64,000 bases of DNA from Candidatus Pelagisphaera phototrophica (lineage in GTDB: Bacteria > Verrucomicrobiota > Verrucomicrobiia > Opitutales > Opitutaceae), in contig NZ_CP076039.1 in assembly GCF_014529625.1 (NCBI RefSeq), forward strand, positions 3,472,001 through 3,536,000. The letters are read 5' to 3'. The position numbers and the translations under genes were made by a program. The notes beneath the pieces are model-generated. The model was not told the DNA's origin and ran no database searches. It saw only the letters and a list, made by a program, of their open reading frames with translations. Shown here piece after piece: positions 17,122 to 26,914 of this stretch (position 1 is its first letter; every line of letters starts with the position of its first letter).

Positions 17122-19194
17122 CTAGGCGAGTCCGCAACGTTTCAGCAACGCCTCCGGCTCAGGTTCCCGACCCATAAAGCCTTTAAAAAGCTCCATCGGA
17201 TCGCGTGAATTTCCCTTTGACAAAATGTTTTCCCGAAAGGATCCGCCGGTTTCGCGGTTGAATACACCTTCTTTTTCGAACCGAGTAAACGCGTCCGCAT
17301 CGAGCACTTCGGCCCATTTGTAAGAATAGTAGCCTGCAGCATAACCAACGGGGCTTGAGAATAAGTGACTAAATCGGCGCACGAGCGTCGGAGGTTGCGT
17401 TTTCAGAGGAATGGAATAGGAATCAATCTCCTGCCTGATTTTCCCATCAAGATCGCCCTCGTAATAATTTTCTGGATGCAAGTGCATTTCCAAATCCATT
17501 TTACCGAGTGACAATTGGCGCATCGTCATAATGCCTGAATTAAAATTACGGGCGGCGACCATTTTATCGAACAACTCATCTGGAATAGCTAAACCCGTCT
17601 CATGGTGTCGTGCGAAAAGATCGAGGCTTTCACGGTTCCAGCACCAGTTTTCCATGATTTGGGATGGAAGCTCTACAAAGTCCCAAGCTACGTTCACTCC
17701 TGAAAGCGATTTGATTTCTATGTTTCCCAGCAGGTGGTGAAGCAGATGCCCGAATTCGTGAAAAACGGTTTCGACTTCATCGTGAGTGAGCAACGCGGGC
17801 CGGTCACCAATCGGAGCAGTCATGTTACCGCAAATCAATCCAACGTGTGGCTCCCTAGATTTTTCCCCATTACTTGGCAATCCTGTATCAAGAAAATTCA
17901 TCCAGGCTCCGCCTCGCTTTTCTTCACGAGGATGCCAATCAGCGTAGAAGTAGCCGAGCAACTCCCCCGAATCGTCACGCAGATCGTAAACTTTCACCTC
18001 TTTGTGCCATCCGTTTGCTCCCTTGTGGTCTCTAATCTTAACCGCAAAAAGCCTCTCAGCAATTTCGAACATTCCGCTGAGCACTTTATCGATCGGGAAG
18101 TAAGGCCGCAACGATTCTTCGTCAAAGTCGTATTTTTGCTGACGGAGTTTCTCTGCCCAGTAGGTCGTATTCCAAGGCTCCAGACGATCTTTGGGCTCAC
18201 CCGTTTTCTGGGCTACGAAGCTCTCCAGTTCATCGATCTCTTGATCAAAGGCTGCTTTGGCCTTTTTGTGAAGATCCTCTACAAATTGAAGGGCTCGAGA
18301 TCCCGTCTTGGCCATCCGACGCTGTAGCGTGCTGTCCGCAAAATTGTCTTTGCCGATTAGAGAGGCTTTCTCTGCCCTCAATTTCAGGATATCTCTAATA
18401 AGATCAGTATTATCGTGGGGCTCTTTAAGCCCGATTTGCGAGGAGGCCTCTTGGATCTCCTTACGTAAACTCTCGTCGTCTGCGAACTTTAGAATCGGAA
18501 GTAATGAAGGAGCATGCAGCGTAAACCGCCAAACCGGTTTCTCTTCCGATCCAAGTTTCTTGGACTGGGCACTTTGCGAGGCTGCCTGTCTTGCGGATTC
18601 CGGCAGTCCAGCCAATCTTGCTTCATCTTCTACAAGGAGCTCAAACGCGTTGGTTGCGTCGAGTACGTTTTCGGAGAACTTCTGCGTCTTCTGCGCCAAC
18701 TCCTTGTTGATCTCCTCTAATCGGCCTTTACTCGCCTTATCCAAGTCCGATCCCGCCTGCACGAAGTCAGCGGTCGTCTCGTCGAAAAATCGCTTCTGGA
18801 TCCCCGCTAATTCCTTCGCTTCCGGCTTTTCCAAAAACCCTTTGATAGCATTCCACAAGCGAGGGTTTAAGGGAATTCCGCTATTAAATTCGGTCACACT
18901 GGGAAGCATCTTGTTATAGGCTTCGCGAAGCTCTTTGGAATCCTTAACGGACGTCATATGATCTACGCGCCCCCAAGCTCTCGACAACATCTGTCCCGCG
19001 TTTTCCAAGGCCATGAAGGTGTTTTCAAAGGTCGCTTCGTCCGATTCAACAAGGCAGATGGCCTCAACCTCCGCTTTTGCCAATTCCAGGGCGGACTCGA
19101 TCTCTGACTCTATCCGGTCGGGTGTTAATTCATCCCAATCGATGAGCTTGGCAGCATTTAGAAGTCCTTTTTCGTTCCCCATAGTCTTTCCCAA
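17122..19194 (-). CDS. prlC: M3 family oligopeptidase (oligopeptidase A-like)
   Basis: A 690-residue zinc oligopeptidase of the thimet/oligopeptidase A family, which degrades short peptides, including cleaved signal peptides, in the cytoplasm. The zinc site FHEFGHLLHHLLG is near residue 480, followed by SQIMENWCW with the third-ligand region and the C-terminal YAAGYYSYKWAEVLDADAF block typical of the family. Length matches the usual 680 residues. The start could also be the second Met (MGNEK), four codons in. There is no signal peptide. Confidence 0.95.
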   Translation of the reverse strand: MGKTMGNEKGLLNAAKLIDWDELTPDRIESEIESALELAKAEVEAICLVESDEATFENTFMALENAGQMLSRAWGRVDHMTSVKDSKELREAYNKMLPSVTEFNSGIPLNPRLWNAIKGFLEKPEAKELAGIQKRFFDETTADFVQAGSDLDKASKGRLEEINKELAQKTQKFSENVLDATNAFELLVEDEARLAGLPESARQAASQSAQSKKLGSEEKPVWRFTLHAPSLLPILKFADDESLRKEIQEASSQIGLKEPHDNTDLIRDILKLRAEKASLIGKDNFADSTLQRRMAKTGSRALQFVEDLHKKAKAAFDQEIDELESFVAQKTGEPKDRLEPWNTTYWAEKLRQQKYDFDEESLRPYFPIDKVLSGMFEIAERLFAVKIRDHKGANGWHKEVKVYDLRDDSGELLGYFYADWHPREEKRGGAWMNFLDTGLPSNGEKSREPHVGLICGNMTAPIGDRPALLTHDEVETVFHEFGHLLHHLLGNIEIKSLSGVNVAWDFVELPSQIMENWCWNRESLDLFARHHETGLAIPDELFDKMVAARNFNSGIMTMRQLSLGKMDLEMHLHPENYYEGDLDGKIRQEIDSYSIPLKTQPPTLVRRFSHLFSSPVGYAAGYYSYKWAEVLDADAFTRFEKEGVFNRETGGSFRENILSKGNSRDPMELFKGFMGREPEPEALLKRCGLA

Positions 19195-19293
19195 TGAATC
19201 CCTATCGACACCGGATCAACAAGGTTGTTTTTAAAAATTGCGGGATTTTTCTACCTCGCGCCTGCTTCTTTAGTAAAACACGCGACCGCGTTC

Positions 19294-19863
19294 TCAGATC
19301 TCTTGCTTAGATCTTTCGATATATTTACGGCTCCGAACCCAAAGCGAGCCTCCTTTTTCAGCCCATTCATCCGCCAATACTGCCCAACGCTCGTGGTCCC
19401 GCCACTCGCCTCCGATGTTCAAGTATTTGGGCGAAACCCCTTCTTTTCTCAAACCAAGACGACGGGCTAACGCGATTGAATTCGTATTCGTAGGCTGGAT
19501 ATTGATCTCTAGCCGATGCAGCCCCAAAGACCCGAATGCCTGGTCGAAACCCAAAGCCAGTCCTTCGGTCAAGTAGCCCCTCCCAGTGCAGCCCTGATAC
19601 CCCCAGTAGCCGACGAACGCTCCGTTCATTGCTCCACGAATAATTTCACTGAAATTCACAGCTCCGACAATTTCGTCGTCACGCTTCCGGCAAACGAAAT
19701 ACCCTTCGTAGCGATCCTCTCCGAGCCTGTCTAGGTAAGCCTCATACCCAGCTTGAGTTGTCATCGGATAGACCCAAGGGCGGTGCAGCGAAAGACTCTC
19801 TCGGTTCTTTTCGATAAATGCTTCCGCGTCGGCAGCTCTGGGTTCACGAACATAAACTCTCAT
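19294..19863 (-). CDS. GNAT acetyltransferase, RimJ/RimL type
   Basis: A 189-residue protein of the GCN5-related acetyltransferase fold, closest in pattern to RimJ/RimL enzymes, which acetylate N-termini of ribosomal and other proteins. Supporting stretches are MRVYVREPRAADAEAF at the start, GAFVGYWGYQGCTGRGYLTEGL (split acetyl-CoA loop region) and HRLEINIQPTNTNSIALARRLGLRKEG, the classical C-terminal helix-strand unit. I chose ATG 19863 over the open-frame start 18 bp upstream because the fold begins at once. The acceptor substrate is unknown. Confidence 0.9.
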   Translation of the reverse strand: MRVYVREPRAADAEAFIEKNRESLSLHRPWVYPMTTQAGYEAYLDRLGEDRYEGYFVCRKRDDEIVGAVNFSEIIRGAMNGAFVGYWGYQGCTGRGYLTEGLALGFDQAFGSLGLHRLEINIQPTNTNSIALARRLGLRKEGVSPKYLNIGGEWRDHERWAVLADEWAEKGGSLWVRSRKYIERSKQEI

Positions 19864-19983
19864 TTTTCTGGCCCATTCCATTCAAGGAACCAATCTTCTC
19901 CCACGTACGACTATTGCCTAATACCAGTATACAAAGCAAAGTAATATTGAAACCCAAACCTTAACCCGCCTTTATCCGAAGCC

Positions 19984-21012
19984 GTGCAACCACCAAGATC
20001 CGCCGAAGCGCTACGATACCACAAATTCGGAGATCCATTCGAAACACTTTCACACGAGACAATTGCCCTCGATCCTCCAAAACCGGGATTTGTGACGCTA
20101 AAAATATTGGCCGTCCCTATCAATCCTGCCGACTTCGGAAGAATTAATGGCACTTATGGCAAGCTTTCAAATTTACCAGGAACAGGAGGAATCGAGGGCG
20201 TGGGGGAAGTGGTCGAAACCGGAAGCAATGACGGTGCCTTTTCAGCCGGTGCACGGGTCCTGTTTGCAGGAAAACCCAGTTCCTGGCAAACCTATGCCCT
20301 CGCTAGCGAAGACCAAGTCTACCCGGCCCCTGAGACACTCGACGATCTCCAAGCCTCAATGTTCTGGGTCAATCCCGCGACCGCCTGGAGAATGATGCAC
20401 GACTTCGCAACACTCGAGCCCGGTGACTGGATAGTCCAGAATGCAGCAACCTCTGCCGTGGGTAAACTTGTGATCCAGTTTGCTTCCCAATTGGGGGTCA
20501 AAACAGCGAATATTGTGCGCGATCCTGATACCGCAGAGGGGCTTCGAAATCTAGGAGCGACTCTCGTCCTAAAGGACGACAAGGAGGCGGCAAAGCGAAT
20601 CCAGAGCCAGACCGAGTCTTCAAAAGTTAAGCTGGGCCTAAATGCAGTGGGCGGAAAAAGCTCCCTCACGATCTGCAAATGCCTTTCAAACAAAGCCACC
20701 CTCGTAACGTATGGAGGAATGGACCGACAACCGGCGACTTTCCCCACCCGCTACCTGATATTCAATGACTTGTCACTAAGAGGGTTCTGGGTAAGCGAAT
20801 GGTATCGAAATGCGAGTCGAGCCACAATCGAGGGAATGCATTCGGAGATCGCTCAGAAAATGGACGCAGGGAACATACGCACGGACATCGAGGCCACTTA
20901 TTCCCTCAAGGATTGGAAAGCAGCTCTCGAACATTCGCTTCGACCCGGCAAAACCGGCAAAGTGGTTTTCCATATGGGAAAGTCGAAATCTACCGATTCA
21001 ATCGAACCATAG
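19984..21012 (+). CDS. MDR-family oxidoreductase, trans-2-enoyl-CoA reductase-like
   Basis: A 342-residue medium-chain dehydrogenase/reductase without structural or catalytic zinc cysteines. The N-terminal substrate domain (ALRYHKFGDP, PINPADFGRINGTYG) and the NADPH fold (NAATSAVGKLVIQFASQLG, residues about 155-173) match the mitochondrial enoyl reductase (MECR/ETR1) subgroup, which reduces trans-2-enoyl thioesters. Its role here may be fatty acid synthesis or detoxification of conjugated carbonyls. The start is GTG 19984. It is divergent from the GNAT gene and 56 bp ahead of dciA. Confidence 0.88.
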   Translation: MQPPRSAEALRYHKFGDPFETLSHETIALDPPKPGFVTLKILAVPINPADFGRINGTYGKLSNLPGTGGIEGVGEVVETGSNDGAFSAGARVLFAGKPSSWQTYALASEDQVYPAPETLDDLQASMFWVNPATAWRMMHDFATLEPGDWIVQNAATSAVGKLVIQFASQLGVKTANIVRDPDTAEGLRNLGATLVLKDDKEAAKRIQSQTESSKVKLGLNAVGGKSSLTICKCLSNKATLVTYGGMDRQPATFPTRYLIFNDLSLRGFWVSEWYRNASRATIEGMHSEIAQKMDAGNIRTDIEATYSLKDWKAALEHSLRPGKTGKVVFHMGKSKSTDSIEP

Positions 21013-21068
21013 ACCAAGGCCACATTCCCCTCGACACCAATAGGCACAGAGCTATCTAAGATTAGGAC

Positions 21069-21449
21069 ATGGCGAACAAGCCGTACAAATTTTCCCGACA
21101 GGCTGAAAACCTTATCGCCAACTTGCGGGGCGTCCCGGAAAACTATAGTCCCATCGTTCGTGAAACCGTCGACATGGGCTCGGTTTTCGACAATATCCTA
21201 ACTCGCTACAAGATTGGAATCGACTCTCTGGAAGACCAGATCCGCGAGAAGTGGACCAAGATCGTCGGGCTGGAAAACGCGGGGCACTGCAACCCCGTTC
21301 GAATTGAGCGGGAAAAGACCCTTGTGATTGCAGTATCCAATCCTATTATACGCCAAGAACTTCAATTTAATCAAGCGATCATTCTCAAAAACCTGAAGTC
21401 GCTGAAATACGGAGACCAGATCCGCTACCTCGTCTTTCGTTCAGGCTAG
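21069..21449 (+). CDS. dciA: DUF721/DciA-like replication protein
   Basis: A 126-residue protein matching the DUF721 family: VFDNILTRYKIG, then W.KIVG with H.NPVRI, a LVIAVSNPIIRQELQF strand-helix, and I..LRYLVFR at the end. DciA proteins load or assist the replicative helicase DnaB in bacteria that lack DnaC. No other replication gene is beside it, so the assignment rests on the domain alone. It begins 56 bp after the MDR gene and is followed 128 bp later by glnD. Confidence 0.85.
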   Translation: MANKPYKFSRQAENLIANLRGVPENYSPIVRETVDMGSVFDNILTRYKIGIDSLEDQIREKWTKIVGLENAGHCNPVRIEREKTLVIAVSNPIIRQELQFNQAIILKNLKSLKYGDQIRYLVFRSG

Positions 21450-21577
21450 AGTTCCAAAGGAGTCTACCATGCTAAACTCGGATCAGTATCCTAGCGATCA
21501 CTCAGCGAATCCTCGCTAAACGCGATTTCACTCGCAAGCAATTCCAGGATAGGTTTTTGGATAAAGGAACCTCCTTC

Positions 21578-24421
21578 ATGGCAAATCCACAGTTACTCTT
21601 AAAGCGCATTCGCTCACATGCCGAAAAAGGTCTCTCCTTCAACGGGAATACCAGCGATGAGGCGAAGCTCAAAGCGTGCCGCGAATTTTACGAGAAGGAA
21701 ACGGAGTCCGTAAAGAATCTCCATCGAGAGGGAGCCCCGGGGCGGGAAGTCGTTCGGTCGCTCACCGCCATCGTCGATTCAATGATTCAAGCCCTCTCTA
21801 AAACGGCCTTCGCGGAGTTTAAAGCTCGGTCAAACGAAGAGAGCCAACTGGCAATTTCAGTCGTAGCAATTGGCGGCTACGGACGCTCAGAGCTATGTCC
21901 CTTGAGTGATGTGGACCTCATGTTCCTCTATCCCAGTAAAACCAGCGCCAGCACGCTAAAATCCGCCCAAGAGTTTATCGTGCAAAGAATTCTCTATGTC
22001 CTCTGGGACCTAGGTCTTAAAGTGGGCCATTCATCCCGTACCGTCGACGACGCGTTTGCCGAGGCTCGCAAAGACATCCAAACCAAGACGGCGCTCTTGG
22101 AATCCAGACTCATTTATGGTTCTCAAACACTCTTCGCGGGGTTTGAGAGCTCCTACAACCTGTTTTACCGCAAAGAGGATCCCAAAGCCTACATTAGACA
22201 ACGCCTGGTCGATCAACGCGAACGTCGTAGCAGAAATGGGGATTCCGTTTTCGTTCAAGAACCGGACATCAAAAGCGGCGTCGGAGGGCTGCGCTGCTAC
22301 CACAATACTTTGTGGATGGCGAAGGTCCGTCTGAATGTCACCAAGGTTGAAGGGCTTGGGGAGCAAAATTACCTGAGAAAGAGCGAATTGTCAGAATTCA
22401 AGACGGCCTACGATTTTCTCCTTCGAGTACGCAACGAACTCCACTTCCGAAGCAAGCGCCCTACCGATCTCCTGTCGCTCGAGACACAACCCAAAGTGGC
22501 CTATCGGCTCGGCTATCGGGAACGGAATCTCCTGGCCCGCGTCGAGCTGTTCATGAGGGACTACTACCGTCACGCAGCCAACATTCATCGACTGTCGAAA
22601 ACGGTTGAGAATCGCTTGTCGTTGAATTCAGAAGCAGATACTGGAATCAACCCCCTGAAGTCAATGAAGAGCTTTCTCAATGCCCGGAGAAAAGAGCGCG
22701 TAAAGCGGGAGGACGGCTTCATTCTCCGCGGTCGCGAAATTAGCTTCGAGGACAAGGAGGTTTTTAAGGAGGATCCCGTAAGGCTTCTGCGGGTTTTCCG
22801 AATTGCTCAAAAGCACGAACTAGAACTCGATTTCGAATTGAGCTCCGTGATACGAGACTCCCTGAACCTAATCGACGACAATGTCAGATGTTCAGATAGG
22901 GCGAACTCCAGTTTTCTCGCCATTTTGCAGGAGAGCGGAAAGGTCTACAAAATTCTCTCGCTCATGCATGAACACCGCGTTCTGGGAAAGTTTGTGCCGG
23001 AATGGGACCGGCTTACCTGCCTCGTTCAGCACGAGTACTACCATCGCTTTACCGCCGATGAGCACACGCTTCACACTATCCGGGAATTCGACTATGCATA
23101 CACTCACTCCGATCCGATTTACGAGCGGTATCGCAAAGAAATTAGTGAGCTTCGATTTCCAAACCTTCTCTACCTGATTCTCTTTCTCCACGACATCGGG
23201 AAAGGCAAATCGATAAAGGGACATGCGGAGATTGGGCTGGAAATCGCGGAACCGATACTCGAGCGAATGGGAATCGCCGAGGAACAGTGCGTCATCATTC
23301 GATTCGTCATCAAGAACCACTTGCAAATGGCGCGTTTCTGGCAACGCCACGATATCGATGATCCCGATACAGCCCGCGTTTTTGCCGACCAAATGGAAAC
23401 GAGCGAAAATCTACGTCTCCTTTTTATCCATACGTTTTGCGATGCACGTGGAACGGCAAAAGGACTTTGGAATCAATACAAAGACAGTCTGCACGCGACT
23501 CTCTTCAATGGGGCGATGGCCTCACTGAAAGCGGATGGCAAAATCGAGGAAAGCTATAAGCTGCACAAGAAATCGGTGCGGCAAGCGATTCTCAAAGTCG
23601 GAATTGAGGGAATTCCCGATGAAGAGATATCGGCCCATTTCGACAAACTGCCTGATCGGTATTTTCTCATTACTGAACCCAAAGAGATCATGCTACACAT
23701 TGCGATGATCAATCGGCTATTTCGGGAACTCACGCAAGCGGAATCCCTTGAATCACTCGCTCCCGTAATCAACCTCAAAGAGGATTCCAAAGAACACCTA
23801 TTGGTCATCAATGTCATAACTTGGGACCGACCGGGCCTCTTCCACAAGCTCGCGGGAGCTCTAAACGTGGCCGGCTACAGCATTTTACGGGTAAAGGCCG
23901 CCTCTCGCAAAGACAATATAGCGATCGACACTTTTCTAGTGGTTGAGAATCACACGAAGATGCGTACCGAAGGCGATGCGACAATGATATTCGAGGAGTG
24001 CGTCAAAGATGCCCTTATCAGAGGGACGGATTTACACCCTGTCCTCCACAGCATCTTCAATAGATTGACGAAGAACATTCTGCACAAGATTGAAAATCCT
24101 CTTGCCGAAGCCTTTCCCACCCATGTTTCAGCCTACAACGATCAGGATCTCGAAAGAATCATTCTAGAGGTCCAAACGTCCGACAGTCTTGGACTGCTGT
24201 ATGCGATATCTAAATGCGTTTTCGAACAGGGGTTCACAATTGTGTTTGCCCGAATCAATACAGAGCGTGAAATGGCAGTAGACACTTTCTACTTGGAACC
24301 AATTGGGTCTGAAAGAACTCCAGATGAGGATGAGCTAAACGCTCTGAAAGAGAAAGTCCTCGGTGTTATTGCAACTGAGCGACAGCCCGCAGAAAATGAA
24401 GCATCCACCAGCACCCAATAA
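21578..24421 (+). CDS. glnD: [Protein-PII] uridylyltransferase/uridylyl-removing enzyme
   Basis: A 947-residue nitrogen sensor that adds UMP to PII proteins when glutamine is low and removes it when high. Domains in order: nucleotidyltransferase (GGYGRSELCPLSDVDLMFL, near 100-118), a GlnD-specific helical region, the HD hydrolase (LFLHDIGKGKSIKGH, near 535), and two C-terminal ACT domains (starting near HLLVINVITWDRPGLF and LERIILEVQTSDSLGLL) that sense glutamine. ATG 21578 with GGA nine bases before it is preferred to a TTG at 21557. Its 3' end overlaps the sulfatase start by 26 bp. No PII gene is in the window. Confidence 0.95.
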   Translation: MANPQLLLKRIRSHAEKGLSFNGNTSDEAKLKACREFYEKETESVKNLHREGAPGREVVRSLTAIVDSMIQALSKTAFAEFKARSNEESQLAISVVAIGGYGRSELCPLSDVDLMFLYPSKTSASTLKSAQEFIVQRILYVLWDLGLKVGHSSRTVDDAFAEARKDIQTKTALLESRLIYGSQTLFAGFESSYNLFYRKEDPKAYIRQRLVDQRERRSRNGDSVFVQEPDIKSGVGGLRCYHNTLWMAKVRLNVTKVEGLGEQNYLRKSELSEFKTAYDFLLRVRNELHFRSKRPTDLLSLETQPKVAYRLGYRERNLLARVELFMRDYYRHAANIHRLSKTVENRLSLNSEADTGINPLKSMKSFLNARRKERVKREDGFILRGREISFEDKEVFKEDPVRLLRVFRIAQKHELELDFELSSVIRDSLNLIDDNVRCSDRANSSFLAILQESGKVYKILSLMHEHRVLGKFVPEWDRLTCLVQHEYYHRFTADEHTLHTIREFDYAYTHSDPIYERYRKEISELRFPNLLYLILFLHDIGKGKSIKGHAEIGLEIAEPILERMGIAEEQCVIIRFVIKNHLQMARFWQRHDIDDPDTARVFADQMETSENLRLLFIHTFCDARGTAKGLWNQYKDSLHATLFNGAMASLKADGKIEESYKLHKKSVRQAILKVGIEGIPDEEISAHFDKLPDRYFLITEPKEIMLHIAMINRLFRELTQAESLESLAPVINLKEDSKEHLLVINVITWDRPGLFHKLAGALNVAGYSILRVKAASRKDNIAIDTFLVVENHTKMRTEGDATMIFEECVKDALIRGTDLHPVLHSIFNRLTKNILHKIENPLAEAFPTHVSAYNDQDLERIILEVQTSDSLGLLYAISKCVFEQGFTIVFARINTEREMAVDTFYLEPIGSERTPDEDELNALKEKVLGVIATERQPAENEASTSTQ

Positions 24422-26171
24422 GTCTCCCGTTGGAATCTTAATCTATATTTGTATTCTGATCTGCAGTGCATCGATAGAGGCCCGCCCACCCAATATCGTC
24501 GTCATTATGACCGATGACCAAGGTTGGGGCGACCTTAGTATCAATGGAAACAAGAATTTGGATACTCCAAATATTGACCGGTTGGCAGATGAGGGGATCA
24601 CACTGGAGAATTTCTACGTCTGCCAAGTCTGCGCACCAACTAGGGCTGAGTTCCTTACCGGTCGTTACTACCCTAGGACAGGAGTAAGCGGTGTCTCTAC
24701 TGGACAGGGGCGCCTAAACTACGACGAAACCACCATTGCCGATGTGTTCAAGAAAGCCGGTTACGCCACAGGAGCCTTTGGCAAATGGCACAACGGCACC
24801 CAGCCCCCATATCACCCAATCAATCGCGGATTCGACCAGTATTACGGATTCACTTCGGGACACTGGGGCTACTATTTCAGTCCGCCCCTCGACCATAATG
24901 GCCAAAGAGTCCGGGGGAAAGGCTACGTTGTCGACGACTTTACCAGTAAGGCCATCGAGTTTATCGAAACGAATAAGGAATCCCCATTCTTCTGCTACGT
25001 TCCTTACAACACGCCCCACTCCCCCATGGTGATATCGGACCGGTTCTACGGAAAATTTCGGGACGCAGACCCGGAAATGCGCAACCGTGATCCCGAAGAG
25101 GAGGATCTTATGATGACCCGCGCCGCCCTGGCCATGTGCGAGAACATCGATTGGAATGTGGGTAGGATCTTGGCAAAACTGGGAGAACTGGAAATCGACA
25201 ACAACACCATCGTAATCTTCTTCTCTGACAACGGTCCCAACTCATTGCGATGGAATGGTGACATGAAAGGCCGAAAAGGAGCCATCGACGAAGGAGGTGT
25301 GCGTTCACCTTTTTTTATTCGCTGGCCCAATGAAATCCCTGCGGGAGAGTCGATCGAAGAAATCTCTGGGGCTATCGACCTGCTCCCTACTTTGGCTGAA
25401 CTTGCAAGCATCCCCGCTATCTCAAAGTACCCCCTCGACGGACGAAGCATTCGCCCACTGCTTTTGGGTGAGGCAAGGCAATGGGAGCCGCGACCCATTT
25501 TCTCGATTAAGAACAATCAGGTGAGCGTTCGATCGCAGCGCTTCCGGTTAGACAACAATGGGCAGTTGTTCGACATCGAGGCGGATAGAGGGCAACGGCG
25601 AAACGTAGCGGACAAGTATCCGGAAATCGTCAAGGAACTTTCCTCCCAGTCCCGACAGCACTTGAAGGATATGCAATCGGAGTTCGATAAGTACCGAGAC
25701 CGCCCATTTACAGTCGGCTATGCGAAATCAACGACTCTACCCGCTCGTGACGGTACTCCCCACGGTGAAATTAAACGCAGCTCGAAAGCCCCGAACAATT
25801 CTTTTTTTACCCATTGGAAGCGTACTGACGATTCAATCACATGGACTGTCGAGATAGGGAAATCCAAGGAGTATGAAGCCATACTCCACTACACTTGCGT
25901 ATCTGGAAACGAAGGTTCGACCATTCAACTCTCCTCGACCAACGGAGGAGCGACTCAAACGAATATCCTCGAAGCCTTCGATCCTCCTCTTTACGACAAG
26001 TCGATCGAGCGTATGGCCCAATCCCACTACTTTGTTAAAGAATTTAAGGCGATCAGCCTCGGAACAATTTCTTTGAGCGAGGGACGAGCCACCCTGGCGT
26101 TGAAAGCAACCCAGATCCCTGGCGACACCGCCATCGACGTCCACTCGATTGACCTCATCCAACTGGACTGA
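24396..26171 (+). CDS. Exported sulfatase, arylsulfatase A type
   Basis: A 591-residue secreted sulfatase. A signal peptide (IGILIYICILICSASIEA-type core) precedes the first metal site NIVVIMTDDQGWGD. CAPTR near residue 82 is the C-x-P-x-R motif whose cysteine becomes formylglycine. FGKWHNG, FFCYVPYNTPH and IVIFFSDNGPN supply further active-site residues. The last roughly 150 residues form a beta-rich domain often seen in planctomycete and verrucomicrobial sulfatases. It probably removes sulfate from algal or mucin glycans in the periplasm. Its ATG lies inside the 3' end of glnD in another frame, so it may be translated by coupling, an odd pairing. Confidence 0.94.
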   Translation: MKHPPAPNKSPVGILIYICILICSASIEARPPNIVVIMTDDQGWGDLSINGNKNLDTPNIDRLADEGITLENFYVCQVCAPTRAEFLTGRYYPRTGVSGVSTGQGRLNYDETTIADVFKKAGYATGAFGKWHNGTQPPYHPINRGFDQYYGFTSGHWGYYFSPPLDHNGQRVRGKGYVVDDFTSKAIEFIETNKESPFFCYVPYNTPHSPMVISDRFYGKFRDADPEMRNRDPEEEDLMMTRAALAMCENIDWNVGRILAKLGELEIDNNTIVIFFSDNGPNSLRWNGDMKGRKGAIDEGGVRSPFFIRWPNEIPAGESIEEISGAIDLLPTLAELASIPAISKYPLDGRSIRPLLLGEARQWEPRPIFSIKNNQVSVRSQRFRLDNNGQLFDIEADRGQRRNVADKYPEIVKELSSQSRQHLKDMQSEFDKYRDRPFTVGYAKSTTLPARDGTPHGEIKRSSKAPNNSFFTHWKRTDDSITWTVEIGKSKEYEAILHYTCVSGNEGSTIQLSSTNGGATQTNILEAFDPPLYDKSIERMAQSHYFVKEFKAISLGTISLSEGRATLALKATQIPGDTAIDVHSIDLIQLD

Positions 26172-26324
26172 GATTAAAAAATTGGAGTTCCCAAAGATGA
26201 AACTCCTCAGATTACCCCAAAACTAGCTAAAAAACTGATAATTAGCCAATTGTTGTCACACTTCAATAGATATTATTTGCCAAATTGGATTCGATTTGGA
26301 GAACGGATACACTGACCCAATCCA

Positions 26325-26759
26325 TTGGAGAATCTGAAAATATCAACTAAGGCTTTAATCATAAGGGATAACAGTATTCTTGTAGTCAAAAAATCGCCTG
26401 AGTGTAGCCAGAAATATTATACACTCCCTGGTGGTACGCAGAAAGCCGAAGAAACGCTACATAGATCGCTTGCGAGGGAGGTTTTCGAGGAAACGGGCGC
26501 TACCATCGATATCGAGGAACTGATTTGGACAAGCGAGCGGAGGATCCAGCCAAAAAGTAAACAGGAACGGATCACTCACAAAATTGAGTACATTTTTCGG
26601 TGTTTCATTAAAGATGGATACAAGGCGAGAATGGGTCCTATTCCAGATTCTAATCAAACCGGTGTACGCTGGCTGAGCATCGAAAAACTGGAACAATATC
26701 GAATCGCGCCCAAGAGACTGCGGGCCACTCTGAACGATTTACTTTTGAAGTTGGACTAA
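26325..26759 (+). CDS. Nudix hydrolase
   Basis: A 144-residue Nudix-fold protein. The Nudix box runs from GGTQKAEETLHRSLAREVFEE to TGA (residues about 38-61), fitting G-x5-E-x7-R-E-x-x-E-E-x-G and thus Mg-dependent hydrolysis of a nucleoside diphosphate linked to another group. The substrate cannot be told. The start is a TTG (26325); no ATG lies near. It stands alone in AT-richer sequence between the sulfatase and ydbH, and a hairpin-forming repeat follows it. Confidence 0.85.
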   Translation: MENLKISTKALIIRDNSILVVKKSPECSQKYYTLPGGTQKAEETLHRSLAREVFEETGATIDIEELIWTSERRIQPKSKQERITHKIEYIFRCFIKDGYKARMGPIPDSNQTGVRWLSIEKLEQYRIAPKRLRATLNDLLLKLD

Positions 26760-26761
26760 TT

Positions 26762-26803
26762 ACTTTCGGTTGGAGTAACGCCAACAATTGTTGGTACGAA
26801 AGT
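26762..26803. repeat. Nested inverted repeat after the Nudix gene
   Basis: Arms ACTTTCG (26762-26768) and CGAAAGT (26797-26803) enclose the perfect 14-base palindrome CCAACAATTGTTGG (26781-26794) and a GTTGG that can pair with its first half. Two alternative stems are possible. There is no strong T-run, so it is at best a weak terminator for the Nudix gene. It could also be a protein-binding site. Confidence 0.4.
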
Positions 26804-26914
26804 TCTCTCGAATACAATTTTGGAGAGATTGGGTAGAAATTAGAGAATCCCCGCTGAACAAGGGAACAATTCCTTATCGCCTAACGACGCCGTACTTCTA
26901 TCCTACCTACGAGA

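Noticed and set aside
17734-18919. Two long plus-strand open frames (197 and 203 codons) inside the M3 peptidase gene
   Set aside because: They are antisense to a clearly coding gene and have no family features; they are shadows of its codon pattern.
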